This document shows positions 46,149 to 57,076 of a stretch of DNA of 64,000 bases, one piece after another. The translations under genes and the position numbers were made by a program. The notes beneath the pieces were generated by a model that was not told where the DNA came from, ran no database searches, and was given only the letters and a program-made list of their open reading frames with translations. Origin of the DNA: Podospora pseudocomata (taxonomy: Eukaryota > Ascomycota > Sordariomycetes > Sordariales > Podosporaceae); the NCBI RefSeq assembly GCF_035222375.1, contig NW_026946363.1:7316001-7380000 (forward strand), written 5' to 3'. The first letter of the stretch is position 1; every line of letters starts with the position of its first letter.

Positions 46149-49100
46149 ATGCGCCTCCTAGAACGCAATGATACCGGCGATGTCAGTTTGACGGGTGACA
46201 TTCCCGACGACCAGGTCCCACCGTATGCGATACTTTCGCACACATGGGGCGACGAAGAGGTCAGCTTTGAGGATGTAACGGACGGTACATGCAAGAACAA
46301 AAGAGGCTACTCTAAGATCCAGTTTTGCGGAGACCAAGCCGGGCGTGATGGACTGAAATTCTTCTGGATCGACACATGCTGCATCAACAAATCCGACTGC
46401 GATGAGTTTCAGGAGGCTCTCAACTCCATGTTCCGATGGTACCGCAATGCGGCCAAATGCTATGTCTATCTCACAGACGTCTCAACCTACCAACAGGACG
46501 CCGATAGCAATCCCGGTTGGGAATTGGCTTTTCGGAAATCCAGATGGTTCACTCGTGGGTGGACCCTCCAAGAGCTTATTGCGCCAACAGTTGTTGAATT
46601 CTTCTCCGAAGACCGCAAGCGCCTAGGAGACAAGAAGTCACTCGCACAGCATATTCACAACACAACTGGCATTCCTCTAGAAGCTCTCCAAGCCAAGAAA
46701 TTGTCCGATTTCAGCTTTGACGTACGTATGTCGTGGATTAAACACCGCAGCACGACGCGCGAAGAAGACAGGGCTTACTGTCTATTCGGCCTCTTTAACG
46801 TACAAATGCGGCTTCTATACGGCGAAGGAGAAGAAAGAGCATTTGAGCGGCTGCGAGAGGAAATTAGCAAGCATGATCGCTGTCTGTCCAGTCTGCATTC
46901 TACCGACCCGCGCCTTGACAAGAAGCGCATCGAGGAGGCAAAGGGTGGGTTGCTTGATGACGCCTACCGCTGGGTTTTCGACAACCCCGTCTTCCGCGGT
47001 TGGCATGACCAGTCAGAGAGCCGCCTTCTCTGGATTAAAGGAGATCCCGGCAAGGGCAAGACCATGTTGCTCTGCGGCATAATTAACGAACTGGAGGGTG
47101 CCATTGTTGTAGACGGGCACTGTCGCAACTTGGCCTATTTCTTCTGCCAAGCTACCGACTCGCGCATCAATAACGCCATTGCCGTGTTACGCGGCTTGAT
47201 CTACCTTCTTGCCCACCAGCAGCCACGTCTCATCCCCCACATACGCAAATACACGGATAAGGCTAAATCGCTCTCTGACGCAAATGCGTGGTTCGTCCTC
47301 TCGGATATTTTAGGGGGGATGCTAGGAGACCCGAACTTGAAGCCAACCTACCTGGTCATCGACGCTCTGGACGAATGCATGGGTGACTTGCCAAGACTTC
47401 TTAAATTTATCATCGGGATGTCATCTACGTTTCCTTGTGTCAAGTGGGTCGTCTCTAGTCGCAACTGGCCGAATATCGAGGAGAGCCTAGAAGCCGCGGA
47501 AAAGAAGATAAGGCTCAGTCTTGAGTTAAACGAAGAGTCTATCTCCTCCGCTGTCAGCACATATATTCAGCATAAGATAGATGAACTAGCGTGGCTAAAG
47601 AGGTACGACGACAGAACAAAGAACGCTGTTCAACACCACTTGACCCGCAACGCAAACGACACATTCCTCTGGGTGGCTTTGGTTTGTCAAGAACTTACGA
47701 ATGTTTCACGATCGAGGGTTCTCACCAAGTTGAACACGTTTCCACCTGGTCTTGATTCTCTCTACCAACGAATGATAGATCAGGTTCGCCGCTCGGATGA
47801 GGCAGATCTCTGCAAACAAGTGATGGCCGTCCTCTCCATTACTTACCGGCCTATTACGATACAAGAGCTGACATCTTTCGTGGATATACCCGAGGGCATC
47901 TCCGACAAAAAGGAATTCATGACAGAGATAGTAGGACTCTGCGGCTCTTTTTTGACCCTTCGAGAAACCACCATCTATTTCGTCCACCAATCCGCAAAGG
48001 ATTTCTTGCTGAGAGAGGCGGCTTATGAAGTTTTTCCTTCCGGGATAAAAGACATACATCATACCGTCTTCTCTCGATCGTTACACATTATGTCCGGAAC
48101 ATTACGACGCGACATCTACAGCCTTGGCGCCCCGGGATCTTTCATCAACGACGCCAAACTACCCGATCCAGACCTGCTGGCCGCAGCACGCTATGCTTGT
48201 ATCTACTGGGTTGATCATCTCTGTGACTGGCAGGCGAGCGACGATAGCAAGCACCCAGATGTTTTCCAAGATGGTGGTATCGTCGATGGCTTTCTGAGAC
48301 AGCATTACCTCCACTGGCTTGAAGCACTTTCACTTTGTAAGAGCATGCCGCAAGGGGTACTTTCAATGGCAAACCTCGAAAGCATTCTTCAGGTAAAGCT
48401 CTACCCAGTAATAGTATCATATCATTAAGTGGTTCTAACAGGAGATTAGCACAGGTCGATTACGTCTCAATTACCAAGCCTTGTCGCTGATATGCGTCGA
48501 TTCGTGTTATACTGGAGATGGGTTGTTGAGAATTATCCTCTTCAGGTATACGCTTCGGCACTTGTGTTCAGCCCCGCCCGAAGTATAACAAGAGGCCTAT
48601 TTAGGCAGGAAGAACGGAAGTGGATTGCTTTGGGGCCAATTATAGAGAATAATTGGAATGCGTGCCGGCAGACGCTCGAGGGGCATCGCTATCCCGTCTA
48701 CTCGGTAGCGTTCTCGCCCGATTCGAAGTGGGTTGCGTCAGGATCAGACGACCATACCATCAAGATCTGGGATGCGGCCACGGGGTCATGTACGCAGACG
48801 CTCGCGGGCCATCTCCATTGGGTCACGTCGATAGCGATCTCGCCCGATTCGAAGTGGGTTGCGTCAGGATCATACGACCAGACCATCAAGATCTGGGATG
48901 CGGCCACGGGGTCATGTACGCAGACGCTCGCGGGCCATCTCCATTGGGTCACGTCGATAGCGATCTCGCCCGATTCGAAGTGGGTTGCGTCAGGATCAGT
49001 CGACCAGACCATCAAGATCTGGGATGCGGCTACGGGGTCATGTACACAGACGCTCGCGGGCCATCGCCATTCCGTTATGTCGGTAGCGATCTCGCCCGAT

Positions 49101-50318
49101 TCGAAGTGGGTTGCGTCAGGATCATACGACCAGACCATCAAGATCTGGGATGCGGCCACGGGGTCATGTACACAGACGCTCGCGGGCCATCGCCATTCCG
49201 TTATGTCGATAGCGATCTCGCCCGATTCGAAGTGGGTTGCGTCAGGATCACACGACAAGACCATCAAGATCTGGGATGCGGCCACGGGGTCATGTACGCA
49301 GACGCTCGCGGGCCATCGCTATTCCGTTATGTCGGTAGCGATCTCGCCCGATTCGAAGTGGGTTGCGTCAGGATCACACGACCAGACCATCAAGATCTGG
49401 GATGCGGCCACGGGGTCATGTACGCAGACGCTCGCGGGCCATCTCCATTGGGTCACGTCGATAGCGATCTCGCCCGATTTGAAGTGGGTTGCGTCAGGAT
49501 CACACGACAAGACCATCAAGATCTGGGATGCGGCCACGGGGTCATGTACGGAGACTCTCGCGGGCCATCGCTATTCCGTTATGTCGGTAGCGATCTCGCC
49601 CGATTCGAAGTGGGTTGCGTCAGGATCACACGACCAGACCATCAAGATCTGGGATGCGGCTACGGGGTCATGTACGCAGACGCTCGCGGGGCATCGCGAT
49701 AGGGTCACGTCGGTAGCGATATCGCCCGATTCGAAGTGGGTTTCATCAGGATCACACGACCAGACCATCAAGATCTGGGATGCGGCTACGGGGTCATGTA
49801 CGCAGACGCTCGCGGGGCATCGCGATAGGGTCACGTCGGTAGCGATCTCGCCCGATTCGAAATGGGTTGCGTCAGGATCACACGACAAGACCATCAAGAT
49901 CTGGGATGCGGCCACGGGGTCATGTACGGAGACGCTCGCGGGCCATCGCTATTCCGTTATGTCGGTAGCGATCTCGCCCGATTCGAAGTGGGTTGCGTCA
50001 GGATCATACAACCATACTATCAAGATCTGGGATGCGGCTACGGGGTCATGTACGCAGACGCTCGCGGGGCATCACCATTCTGTTCAGTCGGTAGCGTCTT
50101 CCCTTAACTCGACGCTGATTGCATCCGGATCAGATGATGCCAACCCCCCATGCTATGGAATAGACTCAGACAACAGGTGGATTACGAGGGACTTAGAAAA
50201 CTGGCTATGGTTGTCTCCGGAATATCTGCCAGAATGTTTAGCTGTAGCGGCATCAACGGTTGCTATTGGCTGTTCTTCGGGGCGCGTCATAATTATGACG
50301 TTCACGACAGACAGCTAA
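46149..50318 (+). CDS. HET-NACHT-WD40 NLR (HNWD; het-e/het-d/het-r type)
   Basis: A fungal NLR whose relatives in Podospora anserina trigger cell death in heterokaryon incompatibility. Exons 46149-48392 and 48450-50318, with a 57-bp intron (GTAAAG...CTAAC...TAG), give 1370 residues; the frame is open throughout. The HET domain (residues 1-~250) shows PPYAILSHTWG, FFWIDTCCINKS, WFTRGWTLQELIAP and EEDRAYCLFGLF. NACHT follows with the P-loop GDPGKGKTMLL near residue 298 and YLVIDALDEC near 400. After the intron come WRWVVENYPLQVYASALVFS and the WD40 array: eleven near-identical 42-residue units plus a twelfth degenerate one, then a C-terminal tail. In the P. anserina genes, allele specificity toward het-c products lies in a few WD40 positions; the same positions vary here. 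It lies between two halves of a helicase pseudogene. Confidence 0.95.
48663..50174 (+). repeat. Tandem array of WD40 units (126 bp each)
   Basis: Twelve units from 48663. Eleven are near-identical at DNA level, with the pattern CTQTLAGH...SPDSKWVASGS..TIKIWDAATGS; the last is degenerate. Counting from the leading Cys, differences concentrate at positions 9, 10, 11, 13, 15, 29 and 31 (for example RYS, LHW, RHS or RDR after GH; Y/V/H/D before D; H/Q/K before TIKIW). Open antisense and plus-strand frames here are shadows. Confidence 0.96.
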
Positions 50319-50458
50319 GCTGATCTCTCTTTCTATCTCTCTCTCTTTTTTTTCTATCACAGCGTGACACAGGAGGGGTCTGGGGGTCTCCATTAATTTA
50401 TAGCCCGTTATAGTAGTCTAGATCCTTCTAGATCCCGCCTCTTTCATCAATTCGAGTA
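50312..50458 (+). repeat. NLR 3' element, copy C (after the HET-NACHT-WD40 gene)
   Basis: Begins at the stop codon (CAGCTAAGCTGATCTCTC) and runs through the pyrimidine tract, GGAGGGGTCTGGGGGTCTCC, ATTAATTTATAGCCCG and TCTAGATCCCGCCTCTTTCA to TTCGAGTA. It matches copies A and B at 6.8-7.3 kb. Similarity ends exactly at the TA where the pogo-type element begins. Confidence 0.92.
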
Positions 50459-50501
50459 ATGTACATTATCAGCGAGTGACCCATATCAGCGAGTGACCCA
50501 C
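50459..50501 (+). repeat. Left terminal inverted repeat of the pogo-type element
   Basis: ATGTACATTATC followed by AGCGAGTGACCCATATC and AGCGAGTGACCCAC. It is the inverted match of 51927-51969, with TG here where the right end has CG at several sites. Confidence 0.9.
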
Positions 50502-51926
50502 CTCCCACTACACCCTAACAAACCATCCTCAATTACACCACATCAACACAAGGAATTAACTATAATTACATCAGAAACAGCTGAATCAGATGCTTCTGCA
50601 GCCTCCTGGCAAGTGCGCGCATTATGGCCAGACTTGCCGCACACACCACAGCACCGAAACTTCGTACTAGCCCCCCCTGCATTACTACTTTCCAGCTGCG
50701 TTTTTTGCACTCCCTCCCTATCCACGGCCTTCTGATCCAGTAGATCCTGTGCCTCTTGTACAGTAAGTGACCCTCCAAGCCTCACGCGTGTTTTTTGGCT
50801 CTCCGGCGTTTGCTTAGTGCCTCATTGGCCTTACGGAGCGACGAGACCTCTGCACGAAGGAGAGCCACCTGGTGCATCATAGCCGTTTTACTCTTAGCAA
50901 GCTGGTCTACCGCAGCCAACATTGAACTCGGGGAGCTATTTTGATGGTTGGCAATGCGAGTCTTAATAAGCGTTGACTGTGAATTGGCTTCTCGAGGGTT
51001 GTGTGGTGTCTGGGAGACCCAAGGTTGTGCAGTGCCAGGCCTTGAGGATGGGGGTGTTGGCGTACGAAGCTTTACATCCAGCTTGGAAAGCACCCTCTCT
51101 GGATCGTATGGCACAAGGCCAGCACCCGCAAAGCTACCCTGTATATTCTTTTCTGTTATAGAGGCGAAGAAGGCCTCGCGGAAGGCACAGAGGAACTCGA
51201 CCTTGCTTACGTGGTTGATATATGCACGCATTAAGTCCTCAACCTGGCGACCATACGCCTGCTTCAGCGGCCCAAAGCAGCCGACATCGAGTGGCTGGAG
51301 TTAGTGTGAAGAATGCGGAGGCATGCAGAGCGTGATGATGTTGTTCTCCTGGCAGTAGCGCTCGAATTCGGTCGAGTGGTGGCTTTCGTGACCGTCGAGG
51401 ATTAACAACCGGTATTTGCCCTTTGTGCGGGACGCTGTGTGATAGTCGAAGTGCTTGATCCAATCTAGGCCTACCGTATTGGTAGTCCAGCCATTATCGG
51501 TAGTTGCGATGCGCCAGGTGGACGGTAAGTTGGCGTTTGACGAAGTTGTGTGCCCAGAGCTTGCCAACAGGGGGCACGTTACGTACGCGTAGCAGTTGGT
51601 TGGCCATATCTTCCACACCACGCAATCTTGGTGGAAAAGCTCGCGCACATAGCTCAATAACGTATTGAATAATGGCATCCTCTTCTGGTTGAGTGAGCTT
51701 TTCCGAATTGGGCGTTGTATCGCGTCGTGCAGGCCGGCCGGCGCGTCGGTGTCTGAGCGTGCTGCGATCGACGTTATACATCTTACCTGCAGCTGATACA
51801 CTTAGATTTTTATCATTTTGAAGAGCTTCAAGGGCTAAGATTATATGGGCTTCTTCTGAAGCAGATGGCATTTTAGATTGTTGAGAAAATTAGGTTTGAG
51901 GGTGAGGTTACGCGCCGCGTGAAAAA

Positions 51927-51969
51927 AGTGGTCGCTCGCTTATATTGGTCGCTCGCTTTTAATGTACGT
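51927..51969 (-). repeat. Right terminal inverted repeat of the pogo-type element
   Basis: Read inward: ACGTACATTAAA, AGCGAGCGACCAATATA, AGCGAGCGACCAC. It pairs with the left end. Confidence 0.9.
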
Positions 51970-51989
51970 TATAGGGAATGGAAGTCTAA

Positions 51990-52864
51990 TTAACAGAAAA
52001 TCTTAGTGCGGGCATCATTTCTGTCGGGAATGTGTCGAGAGCCACCTCTCGGACATGACGGAGGACGTTCAGCAGGATCTTGATTGCCGTGTATGCAAGA
52101 AGCTCATTACGAACATCAAGGCGTCTCGCAAATCCAAACCAGAGGACCAAAAGAGCACCCCGATGAAAAAGAAGGCGATTCGCGGTGCATGGCGACGTGC
52201 TTCTGATCGCAAAGGTCGGGAAATGGGTGATGATGTGAATGGGATTCAGCCAGTCGGCCCATCAAAGGTCGAGTCTCTTTTTCTAGACGAAAGTGTAAAA
52301 TCCGGTCTCGACAAGATTCAAGCACAGGACGACTTCACTGAAAAGGAGGAGAACAAAGTATTTGTATGTGATCTTGTTGCTTTTACCATTCTCCCCGGCA
52401 AATGTTTCACATTACTCGAAGCTACACCCTTCGCGTGATAGGACTCTGGCAAATATATCTAGGTTGCCTCGATTCAATGCAGCGGCCAAGCATTGAATCT
52501 TGCCTGTGGAAACCGAGTATTCATTTTGGATCTTTGGTGGAACTACGCCATCAAGCAACAGGCCTTTGGATGCGTGCATTGCATAGGCCAGCAGAAACAG
52601 ACCCGGCGAGCCCGTATCATGGTGAGGAAGACCATTGATGAGCGAATGGCAAAACTACAGCACACCGAACTCGTCACGATTGATGCCGCCATCAAAGAAC
52701 ATAACCTTTCCAAGATGGCGCTTACGCCGGGCGAAATTGCTGGCTTGCTCGGTGGGGTTGTTCTAGATGAACACGGCAAGATTCAGAACATTGTTCCTGA
52801 TTATGACGAGGAAGACAGCGACGAGCAAGGAAATCGCGATGTGGCATGTCAGGCCCACCGATGA
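51990..52864 (+). pseudogene. SNF2/RAD5-like helicase remnant, downstream half (RING and helicase C lobe)
   Basis: The plus strand starts within a RING finger (HHFCRECVESHLSDM, then DCRVCKKLI), followed by a charged linker (KVESLFLDESVKSGLDKIQA) and the end of the helicase C lobe (NRVFILDLWWNYAIKQQAFG, CVHCIGQQKQTRRARIMVRK, TIDERMAKLQ). The normal motif is GRVHRIGQ; both Arg are Cys here, each explicable by C-to-T change at CpG. Much of the C lobe between the linker and NRVF is missing and the frame changes near 52480. This continues the remnant at 44.6-45.1 kb. Confidence 0.75.
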
Positions 52865-53009
52865 CGAGAGGCTGGCTCCTAGCAAACTCTACACAAAACA
52901 TTCGTTCTGTTCTTTGCAAGTCCTTCTCTTCCTTTTCCGCAATATCCAAATCCTCATCAACACTCGCTTTTCGGGCTTCTCATCTTGCTTGTTGTATTAT
53001 TTTAACATA

Positions 53010-54593
53010 ATGGCAGCATCGCACACAGATGCTGGCCGTTCTCTCGCTCAAGGAGACAGCACAACCACGCTCGCTCCATCAGTTCCACCCACCGCCATAA
53101 GCTCAGCCCAAAAGCTTAACCAACTGTTTGACAGCCCAAAAGAACCCAAGCAAATCACTGGTAGCATTGAGAAAACAACAGCCACTGCCGCCGCAGCCGC
53201 CGTTGAAGATAGAGCCCCGGACGGTGGATATGGCTGGGTCTGCACCTTCTGCAGCTTCATGATCCACGCCAACACATGGGGAGTAGGATCACCATGGGGA
53301 ATATTTCTCGATCGCTACATATCCCAAGGTACTTTTGCACGAGTGGGGAGGTTTGAGTACGCCATCATCGGAGGCCTGGCTATGGCTATGGCCCTCATCG
53401 TTGCGCCACTGGCAAATCGCTGCAAAATAGCCCTGGGAACTCGAGGGACGATTGTGCTAGGGTCCGTGATTGCATCCATTGGAGTTCATACTTCATCAAC
53501 TGCATCCAAGGTTTGGCATTTGGTACTATCGTATGGAGTTTGTTATGGGTTGGGGATGGGGATAGTGTACATTCCTGTAAGTTTTCTGAGCGCTCTGTCG
53601 AGATCGCCGTCGCTGACTGTGTGGTGACAGACCCTCTCCGTTGTCGGCCCCTGGTTTTCCACCCACCGGAGTCTAGCCATTGGCATTGCGACAGCCGGAT
53701 CAGGCTTTGGCGGGCTGGGGTACAGCCTTCTCGCCGGCAAGCTCATTGCCATGTACGGAATTCCTTGGACCTGGCGCATTATGTCCTATATGATGTTCTT
53801 CTGCAACTTCTTCTGTGGCTTGCTTGTCAGAGAGAGCCCGGTAACAAAGTCACCTGTCAACAACCCTGTTGCGGCGAAGTCCTCATCCTTCGGCTTCCAC
53901 ATCTTCACCCGCCCGCAAGTGATTCTCATCCTCATCTGGGGCTTCATGGTGGAACTCGGCTATGTGTCGCTGTTCTTCTCGCTTCCAAGCCACGCCACCT
54001 CCCTCGGCCTCGATCTCAATCAAGGCTCCATTGTCCAAGCCGTGCTGAGCCTCGGTATTGGAATTGGCCGCCCCTGCGTGGGCTGGGTAAGCGACAGGCA
54101 AGGCCGGATCAACACGGCACTGTTGATGACGCTCTTTTGCGGTTTAATCTCTCTTACTTTGTGGATCTATGCCCGATCGTATCCCCCGCTGTTGGTATTT
54201 GCATTCCTTGCTGGCATCTCATCGGGTACGTTTTGGAGCACTGCCAACCCCATCGTCACAGAAGTGGTGGGATTGAGGCAGTCCTCGGCCACGTATTCAG
54301 CAGTGTGCTTGGTGATGGCGCTGCCTGCTACTTTTGGGGAAGCTATCGCTCTGCAGTTCGTGGATGAGAGCAGGACAGATGACGCCAAGTTTTTGCCCTC
54401 GCAGGTGTATGTTGGGTGCACGTACTTTGTCGGGGCGGTGGCGTTGTTGATGTTGAGGGCGTGGAGGGTGTGGCAATTGCAGAGAAACTTGGCGGTCGTG
54501 GAAGATGCCGAAGTAGCTGGGGTTGTGCCTGAGGAGAAGAGGGTGTATGGGTGGATGATGCCGAGGATGTGGATTAAGGTTGTGAAGGTATGA
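53010..54593 (+). CDS. MFS transporter, monocarboxylate-transporter type
   Basis: Two exons (53010-53576 and 53631-54593; 54-bp intron) give 509 residues with about twelve hydrophobic segments. After a Ser/Thr/Ala-rich cytosolic start, the MCT family signature APDGGYGWVC opens the first membrane segment. The intron lies between IVYIP and TLSVVGPWFSTHRSLAIGIA, restoring the segment-5 motif. The second half contains LSLGIGIGRPCVGWVSDRQG, matching the loop motif of the C-terminal bundle. It is likely a plasma-membrane carrier for a monocarboxylate or related solute; the substrate cannot be told. The start at 53010 is the first Met before a plausible N terminus. It begins only ~150 bases after the helicase remnant and looks intact, so the accessory block ends here. 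Confidence 0.9.
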
Positions 54594-55099
54594 TGTGACG
54601 AAGAGAATGAATCACGAGGGTTTATGAAGGGTGTTAATGGTTATGGCAATATGGATACTGAAGTACTAATAAGGCGTTGTAGGATCGGTGTGAAGGTAAA
54701 CAAAAGTTTCTATCGATAGCAGTAACGTTTATTCCTTTTGGACCATGTTCCCAACCTGCCACACATGCTCTGACGCCTGTCAACTGTTCAATAAAAGTTG
54801 TCCACGATGTGCACACCTAAATTGCATGAGAAATGGTCACACACACAACCCTAAAAACACGAGTGAACAAAGAGCTATCAGGACCACGATAGCACGGCAT
54901 CTACCGGCATGCAAGTGTATAATCGTTATTTATTATCGCTGTTTTGACATGTCCTCGGCAAAACTCCCAGAATCAGGTATCCTCCATAACAACATTGGCA
55001 GATCAACTACGTCAAGGGTATAAACTTCCAAAAAACAAAAGCAAACAACTGTTCCTTCCCTCCCAACTCGGTTTTTCATCAACTCCAATTTCTTTTTTA
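54594..55099. other. Gene-free stretch between convergent transporter genes
   Basis: The 3' flanks of the MFS and NCS1 genes. Only short frames. Confidence 0.5.
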
Positions 55100-57076
55100 T
55101 TAAACAACCCTGCCCACATCCTTCTCTCCCTTGCCGGGGACATACTCCTGGCTCCCCGTCCCGCTGGCATTGTCAGCATCATACGCCACTCTCAAGTCAT
55201 CAATCTCGTCGCCAACCTCCATCCACTTGTCGCTGCAGGCGGGGATAGGGCTGAGCTTGCACAGACCCCAGTACACAAACGCTGAGACTCCGAATCCGCC
55301 AAAGAAGTTGACATTGTATACATAAGTGGCGCCAATGGGGACTTCCGTGCCAACAGCTCCGGCAAAACCAACGACGTTGATGAGAATGCCCGCGATGTAG
55401 GCGGCGTAGGCGCGCCAGTGGAAGCCGTAGGTGAAGCGGTATGGGGAGGTGGGTCGGGCGTCGTAGAGCTCCTTGACGTCGAGGTAGCCCCTGCGGACAA
55501 AGTAATAGTCGGAAATCATGACGCCGGCGATGGAGGACAGGAACACCGAGTAGGCGGAGAGGTAGGTGGTGAACTGGTTGGAGTCGGTGAGGAGGGTGTA
55601 AGGGCACATGGCGAGACCGACAGCAGCGGCGATGTAACCACCGCGACGAATGTCCAGCCAACGAGGCAGAAGGGCAGTCAAATCGGTACCAGCCGAGACG
55701 GAGTTGGCAGCAATGTTGGTGCCGAGCTGGGCGAGGGCAAAAGCGGTGGCAATTACAAAGACGCCGAAACGCCCACCAGAACCGCTATCATCAATGAACT
55801 TTTCGAGGAGCACAAGAGGGTCCCAGATGGGAGGACCGCCGTAGATGACTGTCGAGGAAGAGGAGACGATAATGCCGATGAATGAGGTGACAGCGAAACC
55901 AATAGGGATGGTGAAGAGCTGAGACCAGAGGGCGTCTTTGGGCTTGCCAGCAAAGCGGGAGAAATCGGGGTCGTTGACAATGAGAGTCGCAAAGTTGGCA
56001 ATGGAGCTCATCACACCTTTCACGAACTCCCAGGCGAGTTCGGAGCCTTCCAAGCGCGCTGGCTGGCGCACGATATCACCGAGCCCTTTGGCGCGAACGA
56101 CGGCCCAGACCAAGAAGGCGATGCCCGCAACAGGGACGACATACGACTTGACGGTGAACAGATGGCGAATCTTGTGGACGGGGAACCAGATGGCCGGAAG
56201 CGAGCAGAGCCAGAAGATGAAGAAAGAAGCGTAATCGGCCGTGGTGGTACCGGAATTCTCAGGAAAGGTATTGGGGATGGTATTGCGGTCCTAGAAGCTG
56301 TCAGTTGGATGGATCCAGGCAACAGACGGCAGCTTTCCAACACTCACCCAAGATAGCCAGATTGCCCTGATCATGATGTAGACACACCTCCCTCCAATGT
56401 ACGACTGGACACCATACCAGATACAAGCTGCGATAGTTGTTAGCCCCCGAAATGCGCCAAGTATGCGGTTCGCGAGGATCTCGTTGCTCACCCATGACAG
56501 CCCGGTTGAACACTGGCCACAGACTTCCCCAGATTCCGAAAGAGGATCTGGCCACGACCGGAAACCCAATGTGATACTGTGCGCCAATGCGGCCCGTCAA
56601 GCAAATAAAGAAGCCAGAAATCGCATAACCAAGCCAGACACAAATCCACGACTGCCACCACGACAGACCGCCCACGATCATAGTACCGCTGATCATCCAG
56701 GTGTTGATGTTGAATGAATCGGCAATCCAGAAACCGACAAAGTTCCACGGACCCCATTGGCGTCGTTCGGGCTCAACCGGTTTGAGATCGTGGTTCGTCA
56801 ACTGTGGTGGTGTCCGTGTCAGCTTGTCATTGCGACGGGACGAAGACGCGATAGAGGGGGCATGGATTCTTTTCTGAAGGCCTAATCCGATATCCATGGA
56901 TCACGGACAGGTACAGAAAGAGCACGAGCGCGCGGTGTGTGAAGGGAGGAGGAGGTCCGCACCATCAGCTGTGCTGTTGTCAACCCGGGCTCCTGCTCGA
57001 CAGCAATCTTGTCCGCGAAGCGCTTGAAGGCATTGCGTCTCCGTGGCGCCTCCGTAGTGAACGTTGTGTTCTCCAT
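55100..57076 (-). CDS. NCS1-family permease (uracil/allantoin/uridine type)
   Basis: A plasma-membrane proton symporter for nucleobases or related compounds, of the yeast FUR4/DAL4/FUI1 group. Exons 57076-56963, 56801-56492, 56427-56348 and 56290-55100 give 564 residues. Family landmarks: [20 protein letters not shown] followed by [20 protein letters not shown] (first membrane segment), [20 protein letters not shown] continuing with [13 protein letters not shown] across an intron, [55 protein letters not shown] and [17 protein letters not shown]. The first intron (161 bp) is the longest of this gene; it joins TTAQLM to LTNHDLKP. All regions appear intact. The exact substrate cannot be settled from sequence alone. 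Confidence 0.92.

Larger units (their letters stand above)
50459..51969 (-). mobile_element. pogo/Fot1-type DNA transposon, inactive
   Basis: A 1511-bp element flanked by TA on both sides (50457-50458, 51970-51971), the target of Tc1/mariner-pogo elements. Its ~43-bp terminal inverted repeats each contain the motif AGCGAGYGACC twice. The minus strand encodes a CENP-B/psq-type N terminus (SVSAAGKMYNVDRSTLRHRR; GKLWAHNFVKRQ), the back part of the DDE domain (DNGWTTNTVGLDWIKHFD, LLILDGHESHHS, LQPLDVGCFGPLKQAYG) and a C-terminal zinc knuckle (CCGVCGKSGHNARTC). The part with the first catalytic Asp is missing between the N terminus and DNGWTTN, the frame changes there, an in-frame TAA lies at 51301-51303, and the frame changes again near 50785. 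It cannot encode a working transposase. Confidence 0.9.

Noticed and set aside
48653-50107. Plus-frame and antisense repeat proteins over the WD40 array
   Set aside because: They are out-of-frame shadows of the WD40 units of the HET-NACHT-WD40 gene.
38000-53000. Possible Starship-type giant element carrying the NLR
   Set aside because: No tyrosine-recombinase captain gene (DUF3435) or matching boundaries were seen; the block is a nest of smaller fossils plus a split host gene.
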